Assembly: GCA_028023455.1 (NCBI GenBank)
Contig: JAQFVV010012418.1
Span: 7,311,244 to 7,375,243 of the forward strand
Length of the DNA stretch: 64,000 nt
Direction: 5' to 3'
Source of the DNA: Epiperipatus broadwayi
Lineage: Eukaryota; Onychophora; Udeonychophora; Euonychophora; Peripatidae
Shown here piece after piece: positions 11,553-22,815 of the stretch; position 1 is the stretch's first letter, and each line of letters starts with the position of its first letter. Position numbers and translations under genes: made by a program. The notes beneath the pieces were generated by a model that did not search any database, was not told where the DNA came from, and was given only the letters and a program-made list of their open reading frames with translations.

Positions 11553-12734
11553 CACCTGGGTCTTGTTTTAAGCAATAGATAGGTTCCTCAGAAAACACGT
11601 GCAAATGAAATCGTGCAAAAATAGATGTAACTTACATGGAAAAAGGGGGAATGCAGTCTGTGATTTTTCAAAATTTGCGTAAAAGCAAAGCACCAACGTA
11701 AAATTACCTTAAAATTTATGCAAAAAAAAAAAAAAAAATAAGGAAATAAAATATGATTAATAAAAAATTTCAAATTTGAAAAAAATTGATACAAGACAAA
11801 CTTTTTTTAACTATAATATTTAATTTTATTCAAAATAATATATTTTTATGCATAATTTACAGTACAGTAATTTACATTTTTTTATACATGTTTTAATTAT
11901 TAACGCTATTTGCCGATAAACAGGTTCATTCGCAAACTGGTAAAGATTCTTCACAAGAGGAACTATAATTAGCGCCAACTTCACTCTCATGTTGTTGTTT
12001 TAATGGTTTTCTAGTGACAGCATAATTAGTTATTAATCTTTGAGATGATGATTTTATTGTTTATGAAGTTCGCAGTATCCAGACATACAACCATTTAGCT
12101 CTTGTTGGAATTTGAGAGCACGTTCGTGATTAGTGTCATTAGTAAGAAAATAATTTGCCAACTTATTAGAAAATTGAAGACCTTCTCAAATCATTTTGGA
12201 AGTGAAAGGAACAGGTCCCACTTCTGTTTCATTATCTTTTTCTACATTTTCTTCTGTATCTAAACTTTTATTTTTGTCTTTAATTTTTTAATTTTCAATT
12301 CCGTTTAAAAATCAAATTTCGTTTCACTGCTATTACTCACCTTTTAAAAATAAACTTGTGGACACTAAATGATTGGATACTAAATGATTAATAATTGATT
12401 AAACATTCTTTTTTAAAAAGCAAAAACAGAATGTGATTTAAAGTGCAAAATTAACATGCACAATGTTTGAACAAATTTACATTATAATCTTGCAAAATTT
12501 AATGTGTGTATACATAAAATGTGGAAATCATGATTTTAATTTCATTATTGCATAAAATCTTACTATTATAAAGCACTGAAAATATTGAAATTACTAAGAT
12601 GAAAGTCGAATTCCAATAATGTGCTATTACTTTCAATATAACATAAGTGCGTGAAAGTTTGATTTCCGGAGAAACATGAATCGTGTAACTTCAAAATTGT
12701 GTTAAATAAGTCTGCGTAAAAAGAGACCCAGGTG
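11553..12734. mobile_element. pogo/Tigger-like transposon, copy 2 (inverted relative to copy 1)
   Basis: A 1,182-bp element with left end CACCTGGGTCTTGTTTTAAG and right end, read on the minus strand, CACCTGGGTCTCTTTTTACG. It is flanked by TA at 11551-11552 and 12735-12736. It is the same family as 6980-7996 but inverted. It is longer because it keeps a segment (12055-12265) that looks like the tail of a transposase. Differences at many CG sites (CG in copy 1, CA or TG here, and the reverse) suggest both copies have aged by CpG decay. The two copies enclose the dead mariner transposase in a 3.5-kb gap. Confidence 0.87.
12055..12265 (-). pseudogene. Possible transposase C-terminus inside Tigger-like copy 2
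   Basis: Reads DTEENVEKDNETEVGPVPF, then TSKMI, a stop, EGLQFSNKLANYFLTNDTN, HERALKFQQELNG and YCELHKQ before a stop. The layout (an acidic linker, a short helix with NYFLxNDxNxERxLKF, then YxELHKQ) resembles the C-terminal region of Tigger/CENP-B-like transposases as I recall them. The location within a TA-flanked element agrees. No DDE catalytic motif is preserved, so the family call rests mainly on the terminal repeats and the target site. Confidence 0.5.
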
Positions 12735-12736
12735 TA

Positions 12737-13803
12737 TATTGAAATGATTCCTATTTAAAGTGCAATAATTACTCAATAACATAGAAGGAACACATTCAAG
12801 TTAGATATTAGTTACTGTTTCTAGGTCAATGAAATAAATGCTATGTCAATAGACAATAATATAAAAGCCTGTGAAATTAAGTTCAGACTCTACCTTTCTC
12901 TATCACTTTAGTGGTCTACTAAATTTTTGCAGTAAATTTTAAAAAATATATATATATATTTAAAAATGTTTAATCTAAATAGCATAATAAAAAACTAAGC
13001 AGTGAATAACATTTTACTCTGAAAAACAATTTATCTTTGGAGGGATACGTACAATAACAACTAAAAATGGAATTTGTTTAAGGGCATTCTAGAGAAAAAG
13101 TTATAAAATGTTTATAAAGTTTTATATATAAATTAACCTACACATATATGTATCTAATTGGGCGTCAATAAATAAATAATTTGCTATGGATTATAATTCA
13201 AATGGATAATGATTTTGAATTTAATAAATAACCATTTAATCATTTAAAAAGGTTAAATCAATACTTGTTACTCAATGTTTCCTACAAAGCCCTACAGCTA
13301 ATAAGAATTATTTGCTCAATATACTGCAGATATTTTAAAAAGAAACAAGCTTTTGGAAATTATTATATCTTTGAAAGTATCATCATTTGATGAATTATCT
13401 TTATGAGTTTTCTTCACATAAATTTACTAAAATTAACTTAAAGATTATGGAACTCTTTCTATATAAACACTGATTAGTATCTTATCCCATTTGATAAAAC
13501 AGATTGTATGCTTTATTTATATAATTATCATTTGTATTATTATTATTGTTGTTTTTAAGATCACTTAAGGTATATAGGTGTGTAGATGAACACATAGATA
13601 TATAATTAACCAAAAAGAAAATTTTAATAACTAACCTTAAATTTAAATGTAAACACTTATAATAAATTTTATTTAATAATTTATTTTAATTCATTTATAA
13701 ATAGTCAATAAGTGAACTAAACAGATTAGTATTTTCTTTTGAATATATATATATATATGAAAAGAAAGTTACTGTTAACACTAACTGAAATAATTATAGA
13801 AAA
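12737..13803. other. AT-rich spacer, nothing recognised
   Basis: About 1.1 kb of low-complexity A/T with (TA)n tracts near 12945 and 13745. No repeats of note and no coding frame. Confidence 0.4.
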
Positions 13804-13960
13804 TATACAAACCATTATACAATTACAAATATCCAGTAACGCCCTCTGTTTAAAGATCTATATCTCAATAATAGCAAACCTTATTATTGCTATTATTGAG
13901 ATATAGATCTTTAAACAGAGGGCGTTACTGGATATTTGTAATTGTATAATGGTTTGTATA
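13804..13960. repeat. Perfect 74-bp inverted repeat (hairpin) with 9-base loop
   Basis: Bases 13804-13877 and 13887-13960 are exact reverse complements over 74 positions, separated by 9 bases. The arms include the GC-richer phrase AACGCCCTCTGTTTAAAGAT. Both arms begin and end in A/T runs, and the right side runs into (TA)n. Surrounding elements carry many mutations, so an exact palindrome implies recent formation, gene conversion or an assembly artefact. It has no coding content. A small MITE or a template-switch product would both look like this. Confidence 0.95.
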
Positions 13961-15300
13961 TATATATATTGGAGCACAACAAATAAATAAATATTTTCTT
14001 TGTGGTCAAAAATGTGCAATGTTTTAACATCATATTACAATCAAAACAGAAAGAACATTTTATAGTACATTGATTTAAACTATTCAAAATAAATAAATTA
14101 ATGTTTTGTAATAAAATTATTGTTTATCATTAAACTTGAGTTAATAGACTTATTTGATTTGATACAGAGATGACATCAATAATAATTTAAAGTCTCTATG
14201 CAATCACAAACATGTAAAATTTTGGTTAGCAAAATAATATAATTTTCTTAGTTTGTTGAAATTCAGTAATCAATAAAGGTGAACTTAATGTTTTCATAAA
14301 CATCAATTGGTATTAATCAAACATAAAAGCTAGTCATTAAATTATTGATCAAACTTTATATATGTCATTATCAAGCTTAAATTATTTTAGTCATTCTTTA
14401 ATACTATTGTAAATTTTAGTACTTAATAATAAAAGGGCTATTCTATGAATGAATCCCAATATAAACTATTTCTTAATATATCTTTTATAAATTTTAAAAT
14501 GTATTTTAAATTGTGTATTACAATTCTGGCATTCAGTCAAGTTATCATATGTCTAATATATAAATGTTATTAATAGAGTTTAACTTTATTTCAATATAAA
14601 TTTTAGTTTACTTATTAGTAGAGCTTAAATAAAATTATTGCTTAAATTTATATTGTTACAGATTTGGTTTGCTTGATTTGTGAGGCTCTATTAATTTTAG
14701 CTAGCGTATTCATATTGTGTACAAATTTGGTGTTGTACATTTTATACCATTACAGATTTGGGCACATGTGAAATGAAGCCTGTCCTCTTGTTAAATTTAT
14801 TCTGTTATAGATTTTGGCTTGCCCAAAGATGTAGACATTAGCAAGAGGAACTCTATGTTCTCATTTTATATTGTTACATTTGCGCAACAAAATCTAGAAC
14901 TATGATAGATCATCCTAAGGCCGACCAGGTTTACGGTGGTGGAAGCCACAGCTCTGGCCTAACCATAGTTCCTCTACCATTGCTCATAGACTTACAACCT
15001 TACAAATGACACAGTTGAGGTCACAGCAGCATTTCTCTTCTTCACGTGCCGGCAGTAGCTCAACAGTGGCACACAAGATGGCTAACAATGGGTATTTTAT
15101 TTTAGCATATCTATATAGGCATCATGTGGCACACTTATTATTACTAATTATTCATAAAATTTCAATAAATCACAAAGCTAATTACTAAAGGTTAAATAAT
15201 AGTGAGTCGGTGAGCAAGACCAAGACAAGAAACTAGAATAAATTTAAAATCAATTTAATAAATTCAATGCAACAATAATTCAAAACATTATTATGGTAAG
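13961..15300. other. AT-rich region ending in a GC-richer patch
   Basis: 13961-14640 holds nothing recognised. 14640-14890 contains loosely repeated phrases (TTACAGATTTGG, TTATAGATTTTGG, TGTTACA). 14905-15080 is GC-richer, with no recognised protein on either strand. A 60-codon frame at 15006 has no family match. The patch could be an LTR leader or a fragment of internal retrotransposon sequence. Confidence 0.35.
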
Positions 15301-15309
15301 CAAGTTTTG

Positions 15310-15610
15310 GATTTCACATGCAGGTGATTCAGGGACATGACAATTCAATGGGGTTCACACATAAGTGATGCATTATCAGTAACAATTTTGGATATACAGC
15401 TTTACGCAATTTGGTTTACATATATAGGTTAGTTTACTAATAAGTGATTTTAACTTTCCAGTATAATTAATAAAGTTTGGAGGTTTTGTATTTCAGTTTT
15501 ACATATATATGTATGTAGCCTCATATCACTCGCAGGTGATATTATGAAGGTTACAACTAATTATTTATTGGGCTATACATATATATCTCTATCACTCGCA
15601 GGTGATAAAA
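15310..15610. repeat. Spaced degenerate repeats around CAGGTGAT
   Basis: The phrase ATCACTCGCAGGTGAT occurs exactly at about 15526-15541 and 15590-15605. Weaker relatives lie at about 15318 (CATGCAGGTGATT), 15359 (CATAAGTGATG) and 15440 (AATAAGTGATTTT). The core is a small palindrome, ATCAC(N6)GTGAT, and the spacing is irregular at 40-90 bp. Such arrays occur in LTR U3 regions and in MITE interiors. The GC-richer patch at about 15950-16250 downstream, with TATA-like TTATATAAG and TTATAAAAG phrases, would fit an LTR promoter and leader. Confidence 0.45.
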
Positions 15611-17860
15611 TTATAATACAGTAAAATTTTGCATGAGCGGAATTTTAATTTAGAATGATTTGTCTTTGCTCATGGTTATCTATGCCAGGTTTATGCTATA
15701 ATAGTACTTAGATTTGCCATATTAGCGGAAGTGATAATAAATTTTGTAAAGAACATAATTTACTTAGCATGAATATTTAATATATATTCTCTACACAGTA
15801 ATATGCAATTTAGATTGGATTCTGGTCAGATCAATGCTGAATTAATTATTAAAATGGCGGGTTGAACTGATTAACGGAAGTTAGACTTCAGATACTAGTG
15901 CGTAAAGAAAAACATATAACTCTGAGCCTTATTTGCGTCTCATATGTGCCTTATTCACAGGATTTTTACCGAGTAACAGTTCCCTGTGACCGATTCTCAT
16001 TGCTGTGGTATAAGAGGCCATTTTAGTCCAGCAGATCGAGCAATTTATATAAGAATGTGGGAGTCTTATGCTCTGGGTGAGTCTCATGCTCCATTATAAA
16101 AGTTGCAGAATAAGTTGGCGTGTACCAGTCACCATCTGAGGAAGATAATTGCCCAAACTAAAGGTAATGGTGCAGCATGACGACATGCGACCATTAAAGG
16201 AGTAAAGCAATAAGAAAATACTCCGTAGCGTTTCGTAAGGACACATATGCACCACTGACTACATAATCATATTTAAAATTAAGACGCTAAAGTAAAAGTT
16301 TCTTTCATGAAACTACCCACATCAGTTCATATTATAGTACTCTTAATAATACTATTTAGGGAATTTATGAATCCAATCTACAAAGCTACCTATATAGGCT
16401 TTGATTTAATTAGCTTAAGGAGGATTACAGCATATGGGGACTTAAAATATAAACTTATAGATTTATGCTTTATTTTTATCACTTTAACTAAATATTTGTT
16501 TAAAATATTAACTTAAAAAGCAAATTTATCTTAAGGTGATGATACATTTGTAATGATTTTTAATTCTAGACATTTTATCCTTTCCAAAACAGAGCTTTTT
16601 ATTTCGTATATAATTATACGTGTTATATATATGCGGACATACATATATATGCGAGAGAATCTTTATTTAATTCTCGCTAATAGTTTAATTTAAGAATAAA
16701 GCTCGGTTTTGAAGTTTTATAGCATAAACAAGATAACGTAACTAAATAATAATGAAATTTGGCATAGATTAACTTAAGAAATGCATTTTAAATCATAATA
16801 AAATTTCAAGTAAGTGAAATTTGAAAATTGTTAATTTTAAAAGAAAGTTGTGCGAGGTTTGCTAAAATATGATTGATTTAGTTTTAAAATGCTATCTCAA
16901 AGATTAATGATGGCAAACATTATCATTAACTTAAAACAATAATAAATTAGCATTGAAATTTTCATTATTACATTAAACAGCTTATTGCATTTTACATGTT
17001 TCTAAATTTATAAAACATTTAATTTCTACGTCATAGCAAATTGAAACAGATAGGCATTTAATTACTTAGGGTCAAATTAATATGTAACCAAATCAAACAT
17101 TATTTTACGAGTAAATCAAAACATAAAATCATACAATTATATTAATAAAGATGTGTGTGAATGTGAGTACTTTAGAATTTGAAATAATAAATCATAAATC
17201 ATTTAGATCAGTTAAATCATTTTATATCAGATAAATCATTTCAATTAGATTTGTATCAGTTTTTATATTTTTAATTAGTTAACATATTTTAAATCATTTC
17301 ACCTATTTTAAATCAGTTAAATTTGTATCAGGCAAGACTTTAGGATTCAAATACAGTTATTACATTTATAATTTGGGCGAGTTTTAGGTTGAAATTATAA
17401 AAAAATAAAATATACATAAGTTTAATTTACAATATTAGGATGGCCATTAATTTAAGGTTAAGCTAGTATTTAAATTTGGAATTAGTTGTTTTTAGATTGG
17501 AAGGAGTAATTACCGTTGTTTATCTTGATCTTCCTCTGTTCTGGCAAGTTCTTTGGATAGCGTGACATCTTTAGGTTCTGGTGGTGGTCAATTCATGCTC
17601 TCCCGGCTTAGATGGCTCTTCATCAGGCAGAAGGCTAGATTTCGAGCCCACTTACCCCGACATGGTAATTATTCACTTTATTATAAATATTAATTTAAAA
17701 AGCTCTGGAATTTTGTGAGTAATCAAAACTGTGTAATGAAAAACCAACTGTCCTTGAAAGATGGCTGCTATTCTTTTATATCCTTACCCTCCCTTCTCCT
17801 TCATTATTTTATTTTCTTAGAAGTGTTTTCTTGGCCCGTATGATAATCACCAGTTATCGC
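15611..17860. other. AT-rich region with two GC-richer islets, LTR-like but unproven
   Basis: 15950-16260 is GC-richer, with TATA-like phrases and no protein match. 17520-17680 is a second such islet ending in ACATGGTAATT. Between them, 17155-17340 holds a degenerate array built from AAATCATTT and ATCAGTTAAAT. The pattern of short GC-richer leaders inside very AT-rich surroundings is like the solo LTR at 53575-54946. However, I could not find matching TG...CA ends or target duplications here. The 69-codon frame at 16307 has no family match. Confidence 0.35.
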
Positions 17861-18264
17861 TGATTTGAAAAAAAAAATGTTAAAGTTTCACCAATAGCAA
17901 AAATGTTAATTTAAGAATGTTTTTTAAAACAATCTTTCCAAATAAAAGAAAGTTTGCATGTATTATCTCACTTATTGATATAATCTGGCCTTTTAAGTAT
18001 CTCAATGGCTTCTTTAATTTTGCACTGGTAGAGATTATCACATCTGGATATGAGTCTGGTACTAGAAAAATCAATTTTATGACCTGAATCTATAGTATGG
18101 AGTGAGAGTGCTGCTGATGATGAATGTTGTTTAACTGCATTAGCATGCTCATATCTCCTAACACTGCTGCGACGATTACTTATACCTATGTAAGATTTTT
18201 TAAAAAACATTCTTAATTTAACAATTTTGCTATTGGTGGAACTTTAATGTTTTTTTCAAATCAG
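17861..18264 (-). pseudogene. PLE GIY-YIG fragment flanked by inverted repeats
   Basis: An 80-codon minus-strand frame (17968-18210) reads SYIGISNRRSSVRRYEHANA, then ALSLHTI, GHKIDF and KIKEAIEILKRPDYINK. This is the nuclease tail of a Penelope-like element, close to bases 410-690. It is enclosed by inverted repeats at 17861-17936 and 18193-18264 (arms about 72-76 bp, a few mismatches, containing CACCAATAGCAAAA). The sequence following the nuclease in copy 1 resembles one arm. The arm upstream of SYIG is therefore an inverted copy of the normal downstream sequence. This points to an inverted duplication or a twin-priming-like event. No catalytic frame is complete. Confidence 0.8.
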
Positions 18265-18438
18265 TGATTGTAGCCTCTACAACCATCTTTCTATCTTTCG
18301 TCACCCAGTAGATGACTTGTGTGATCAAGTCAAAATGTCAGTATATCAATATTTAAAATATTTTAACATGGATGAACCCGCAAAATATGTCTTTTATATA
18401 TGCAACCCATGAAAATCTTCGTATCAACATATATATAT

Positions 18439-18600
18439 GAATTCATAGTATTATTTCTGGGAGAATAATAAAAATATAATAGCTAAATAGCTCACATTTC
18501 AGCACAAATACTTTCCTTAGAGCTTCTTCTTTCTCAAATCATAAAATTAGCTATTATATTTTTATTATATCAACATTCCCAGAAATAATACTATGAATTC
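18439..18600. repeat. Inverted repeat with ~50-bp arms
   Basis: 18439-18485 (starting GAATTCATAGTATTATTTCT) pairs with 18548-18600 (ending ATACTATGAATTC), with a few unpaired bases near CAACATTCC and a 62-base centre. It begins right after a (TA)n tract. It is a likely MITE-type or foldback element with no coding content. Confidence 0.75.
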
Positions 18601-18635
18601 ATCATTCATCCATGAGAATATTAGAATTAATATAT

Positions 18636-18760
18636 ATATAGTTTTTAAAAAAAAAACTTGATCTTGACAATGATAAATGTTATTTCATTGAAACATTGAG
18701 AATTAATACAAAATAATACACAGTTTGATCCCCAAAATATTTTATTTATATCATATAACC
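18636..18760 (+). mobile_element. PLE 3' tail (copy a)
   Basis: The block CTTGATCTTGACAATGATAA, then TTATTTCATTGAAACATTGA, then CAAAATAATACACAGTTTGA, matches the sequence after the stop codon in the elements at about 27914 and 35191. No coding part precedes it, so it is a 5'-truncated remnant. It ends close to a (TA)n tract. Confidence 0.7.
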
Positions 18761-19221
18761 ATGAAAACAGTAAGTATAATATATATACACCTATACCCTG
18801 CTTAGTGATTGACTATTTAGCAATATTTCACAATAGCGATCATCATCAATTTGTACCCACTACTTCGATTTACAATCGATTTTTCACTATAATGATTGGG
18901 AAAAAATTTAAAAAAATTTTTTTTTGGCAGCCATCTTGAATTTTGCATCACTGATGATGTCAGACAATAGTTATATTAAATTCATTTTTACCCAAAAGCA
19001 AAAGTATATTATTGTAATATGTATACAGGTAATGACTTTGCTGTAATTGCATACACAAATTTTATTCATAAAACACAATATTAGGGCTACATTCAGTATT
19101 TTGAATAAAGAACGTATAAACTTAAAATATCTATAATTACTGAATGTATAATACTGTATACATCATATATAATAACACAGCAAATGTTCATCCAATTTTT
19201 CTTTTAAAATATATATGTTCT

Positions 19222-19573
19222 ACAATAATATCAATAAATTAAAAATCCTTCTCCTTTTTCTTTTCAAAAACTTTATTTTCTTATCTCAATACTGAACATA
19301 TACAGAATATATATATATAATACAAAACTTCAACGTTTCAATGTTGATTTGTAATTAAATAATGTAAAAGAAAGAGTAATAAAATATCGCAGTGGGAGAG
19401 AGATATCCTTGAAAATGACTGTATGAAGATAAACAGTTGAAACGTTGGAGTTTTGTATTATATAAATACTGCATACAGTATACAGTATATATATATGTTC
19501 AGTATTGAGATAAGAAAATAAAGCTTTTGAAAAGAAAAAGGAGAAGGATTTTTAATTTGTTGATAATATTGTA
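19222..19573. repeat. Large inverted repeat with ~120-135-bp arms
   Basis: The left arm 19222-19341 (AAAAATCCTTCTCCTTTTTC, then TTTTCTTATCTCAATACTGA and AAAACTTCAACGTTTCA) pairs with the right arm 19437-19573. Small differences and an extra ATACTGCATACAGTATACAG insert sit in the right arm. The centre is about 95 bases and carries a GC-richer phrase (GCAGTGGGAGAGAGATATCC). It is a foldback or MITE-like unit nested in the Tigger-like element. Confidence 0.85.
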
Positions 19574-19577
19574 TACA

Positions 19578-19686
19578 TATAAGTGTTGAATGTCTTTAGA
19601 AAAATTAAACTTTATTTAAATATAATGTACAATACTTGAATTATTTAAATAAAGTTTAATTTTTCTAAAGACATTCAACACTTATA
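19578..19686. repeat. Perfect 44-bp inverted repeat, 21-base loop
   Basis: 19578-19621 and 19643-19686 are exact reverse complements over 44 positions (arm begins TATAAGTGTTGAATGTCTTT). It lies four bases after the larger palindrome. Perfect pairing beside aged elements again suggests recent origin or repeated conversion between arms. Confidence 0.93.
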
Positions 19687-20726
19687 TTAGATGATGAAAT
19701 ACTCCAATATATAAATACAGTACAGGACAACTAAAATACCATCATCACAAACTTTCAGGAAAACACTAAATATGAATATTAAACTGCGTGGGTGTGTTTC
19801 TTAATTACGATATATTATTTTTAGAACACCTAGATAATTATGTAAAAATAGTTATTGATTTTGTAACTTCATTAATAAACATGTTGTTTGCACTCAAGTT
19901 GTTTTAAATCACAAGAAAAACAACATTTTAAAACACAAATGTCGAATTAGAAAAGTTTAAAAAGAAAAACAGATTGTACTGTATTTAAAATAAATGTTAA
20001 TGAATTTCTTTCTACACGAAAGGGAGGGGGGCAGTATTAGATTACTAAAAATACTGTATTTATTAAGATTCCAACAATCGACTTATAGCAAATATAAAAT
20101 AAAAGAAAAATAAACTTAGCATATGTTTTTAGAAAATTAGTACAAATGGGGTTTTTTTCTTTTAAAATAAGTTGAATTTTTTTTTCTAAAGTTGACCGAT
20201 TTATGTATACAGTAATAAGTCTTTATGTTCAATTAAATAATTTATAATTAAACATTGTTTTTTAATTTGAATAATTTCACATAAGTAATAAACATAAATA
20301 TACAGTAATATGTACTGTAATACAAATTTTAAAAAAATGCACTTCAGTATGGATTTTTTTTTCATTATGATGAAAAACTTCTGTGGAAGAATATAAAAAC
20401 TCTTAAATTCAAATTTAGTTTCACTTTCTCTTTCTTTTTACTGTACTGTACCTTTTAAACAGTGAAAATATGCATTTTTCCCCTAGTGATATAAAACTTT
20501 TCTTTTTATATATAGTATTTAGTCATCATTGTCATGAAAAAAATCAAGAAAATCTTTGAGCTTGGGAACCAATGTGGATATATTTTCTGTTGACTGGAAC
20601 CTACCAATTTTTTTCCCATAGACCTCAAATTATAAATACGTATTATATATACAATATTCTTGCTTAACGATGAGTTTTGGAGGACCAATTGCCATCGGTA
20701 AGCAGGATAAAGGTGTATATATATAT

Positions 20727-20910
20727 TGTACCATCAAAATAGTATGCTCACTTAACAAGATTCAAATCCTAAGCAAAAGTACCTCGAATCCGATCATGCT
20801 CGAGATACACAGATCTGGAGCAATCCTGAATTCTAACCTATTTGCCTATTCTTCGAATCTCTGACCCAATGAACAACAATCCTTATGATATGGTACAATT
20901 ATTTTAATTC
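20727..20910. repeat. Repeat block A, shared with 46411-46583 (inverted)
   Basis: Starts after (TA)n with TGTACCATC. It contains GCAAAAGTACCTCGAATCC and AACAACAATCCT, matching the reverse complement of 46411-46583 along its length with moderate divergence. Both copies meet a (TA)n or ATATA flank at the same end. The block is most simply the outer end of an LTR. Here it could be the true outer end of the minus-strand Gypsy LTR to its right, or a separate truncated LTR. Confidence 0.7.
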
Positions 20911-22815
20911 CAGGCCCAGAAGCCAAGCGGTAGAGCATAAGATCAGACTGATGATGATGATCGAGATCAGAGTAGCCCAGGAGTTACATTTATGAAAGTT
21001 ATGTTTATTAATGCTAAGTTATTAGCTAAAGAAAATACTTCTAAATACTAATTAGAAATAATTCAAAAACAAACCAGGATTTACATGAAATATATATATT
21101 TAATAAATATAGAAAATGCATATATATGTTACAAAATGGTTTTACGCTTGGAGTGTATTATACATTTGCAAAACTTGGGATATTTTTTTATAAAATCCCC
21201 TTTACATTAATTATTTCATGAATATAATTTTATAGTGTGCTATAACTTGTGCAGGGACAACATACAAATGTTCACAAATAAAATGCTGTGGATGGGTCAA
21301 ACAAATATAAAAGATCGTGACCGGTTTAGATGATTAATAATATATAAAGGATAGTTTGTGATTTAGTAGTAAATGATTTTATAAATGGGCAAAAATATAA
21401 AATCTTAATCATTTATCTACCTTAGTAATATTTATATATATTTTATCAGCATTGTTTGGAAAAGACATCTTTGGAGCTTATGCATAAGAGACAAACAATG
21501 CGCTATATTTACAAGAATAAGTTATATAATCATTAATAGAAATTAGATTTATGTCTATGGGAATCAATAACTGTTTTAACAAAAGCAGTTTAACTCAATG
21601 AATTGAATGTATTTTACGAAATGAATCATTATCTTTAACATATCATTGTGACTTACTAAGGTTAGACAGGCAGTGATCAACTTAAAGAGCAGAGTAATGG
21701 TACTAGCATACAATAAAGAAATAATGGCATTAATGGCGGTTGTGGATATTTTATCATTTAAAAAGACAATACTCAATTCGAACTTAGGTGTGATACATCT
21801 GCGCATTCTGGTGAATGGTACTGATAGAGAGGCTGGGTTTGGAGGCTGAAACACATCCACCTCATGTTCCACAGGGAGTAGTGTCCCTGATTACGAAAGA
21901 TTTTGAAAAGTAGGATGGGAGCTTCAGGCTTCCGACGTCCCCAATGACAAAAACATAAAGAAATGGAAAAATAAAATATCAGAATAAAGGAAAATGTATG
22001 CCAGCAACGTTTATATAATTTTATAATATAATTTTTATATAATATTATTTTAAAGTCTGAAAATGGTCTAACCTCATGCGCAATAACCTGTTTTCAATTC
22101 CGAGTCATTTTACAAATCATAATGAATAATAACTTTTATTTACAATATTAAACTAGCAAAATATATATTTAATTTCAATTCCCATATATGCATTAATCGC
22201 TAGGACTGGCCCTCAAGGCAACAGCAAGGGATGATCTTAATTATAAAATTAGCGATCTTTTAAAATGAAATTGTTAAGACAAATTCAAAGCAGTAAATTT
22301 AGCAGAATTCATCCACAATAAAAGTTTTTAATTGACTTTAAGAATAATGCATTTAAAATGAAACCAAACTTGCGAGCAATTTCTATTTAATATAGACAAA
22401 ACTTTATTGATAGGTTTTAAATAAGCCCCACTTCTTTCCAAATTAAACAATTATTTCCCCCCCTTTTCCAGACTCGCGAATTTGGCAATTTTTGGCATAT
22501 TAAAGAAAATAAATTATATCTATACATTAAACAAAATACAGAAAATCTTAATGGAGTTGCACAAAGTTATATATATGTAAATTAAATGTGAAAGGTAAGT
22601 TAAAATACATTATATTAGTAAGGGATTACAGAGAGAGAATTTCAGAGTATAATTAATAGAGATTTATGAATTAATACACGAATAGAATGTGAGATTTTCA
22701 TTATATCTTAGATAAACAAATTATTTAAGGACTTTATACTAAAGGCAGCTCCACATTAAAGGTTACCTAAGGAAAGCAGCATAGCGGTGTTATTAGCAAT
22801 CAGCAGGTGGAACAG
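20911..22815. other. AT-rich, possibly the distal part of the Gypsy LTR
   Basis: No gene recognised. The 98-codon minus frame at 21576-21872 has no family match. If the left LTR of the Gypsy element ends in a (TA)n tract as its right neighbour does, its true edge could lie at 21127 (ATATA|TGTTACA) or 20727 (ATATA|TGTACC). In that case this stretch is LTR. Confidence 0.35.

Larger units (their letters stand above)
18788..20715. mobile_element. Second Tigger-like element, 1.9 kb, with nested palindromes
   Basis: The left end CACCTATACCCTGCTTAGTG pairs with the right end, read on the minus strand as CACCTTTATCCTGCTTACCG. About 18 of the first 22 bases agree. TA flanks both sides (18786-18787, 20716-20717). 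Phrases such as GCTTAACGATGAGTTTTGG and ACAATAGCGATCATC resemble Tigger subterminal sequence. The interior holds two inverted repeats (19222-19573 and 19578-19686), probably later insertions. No transposase frame was recognised. A 60-codon frame at the right end is terminal-region sequence, not a gene. The family differs from the copies at 6980 and 11553. Confidence 0.78.

Noticed and set aside
11588-11794. 68-codon minus frame at the left end of Tigger-like copy 2
   Set aside because: It lies in the terminal, non-coding part of the element and includes a run of phenylalanines from poly-A; not conserved in copy 1.
21576-21872. 98-codon minus-strand frame as a gene
   Set aside because: No recognisable domain. 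It probably falls in the distal part of a Gypsy LTR.
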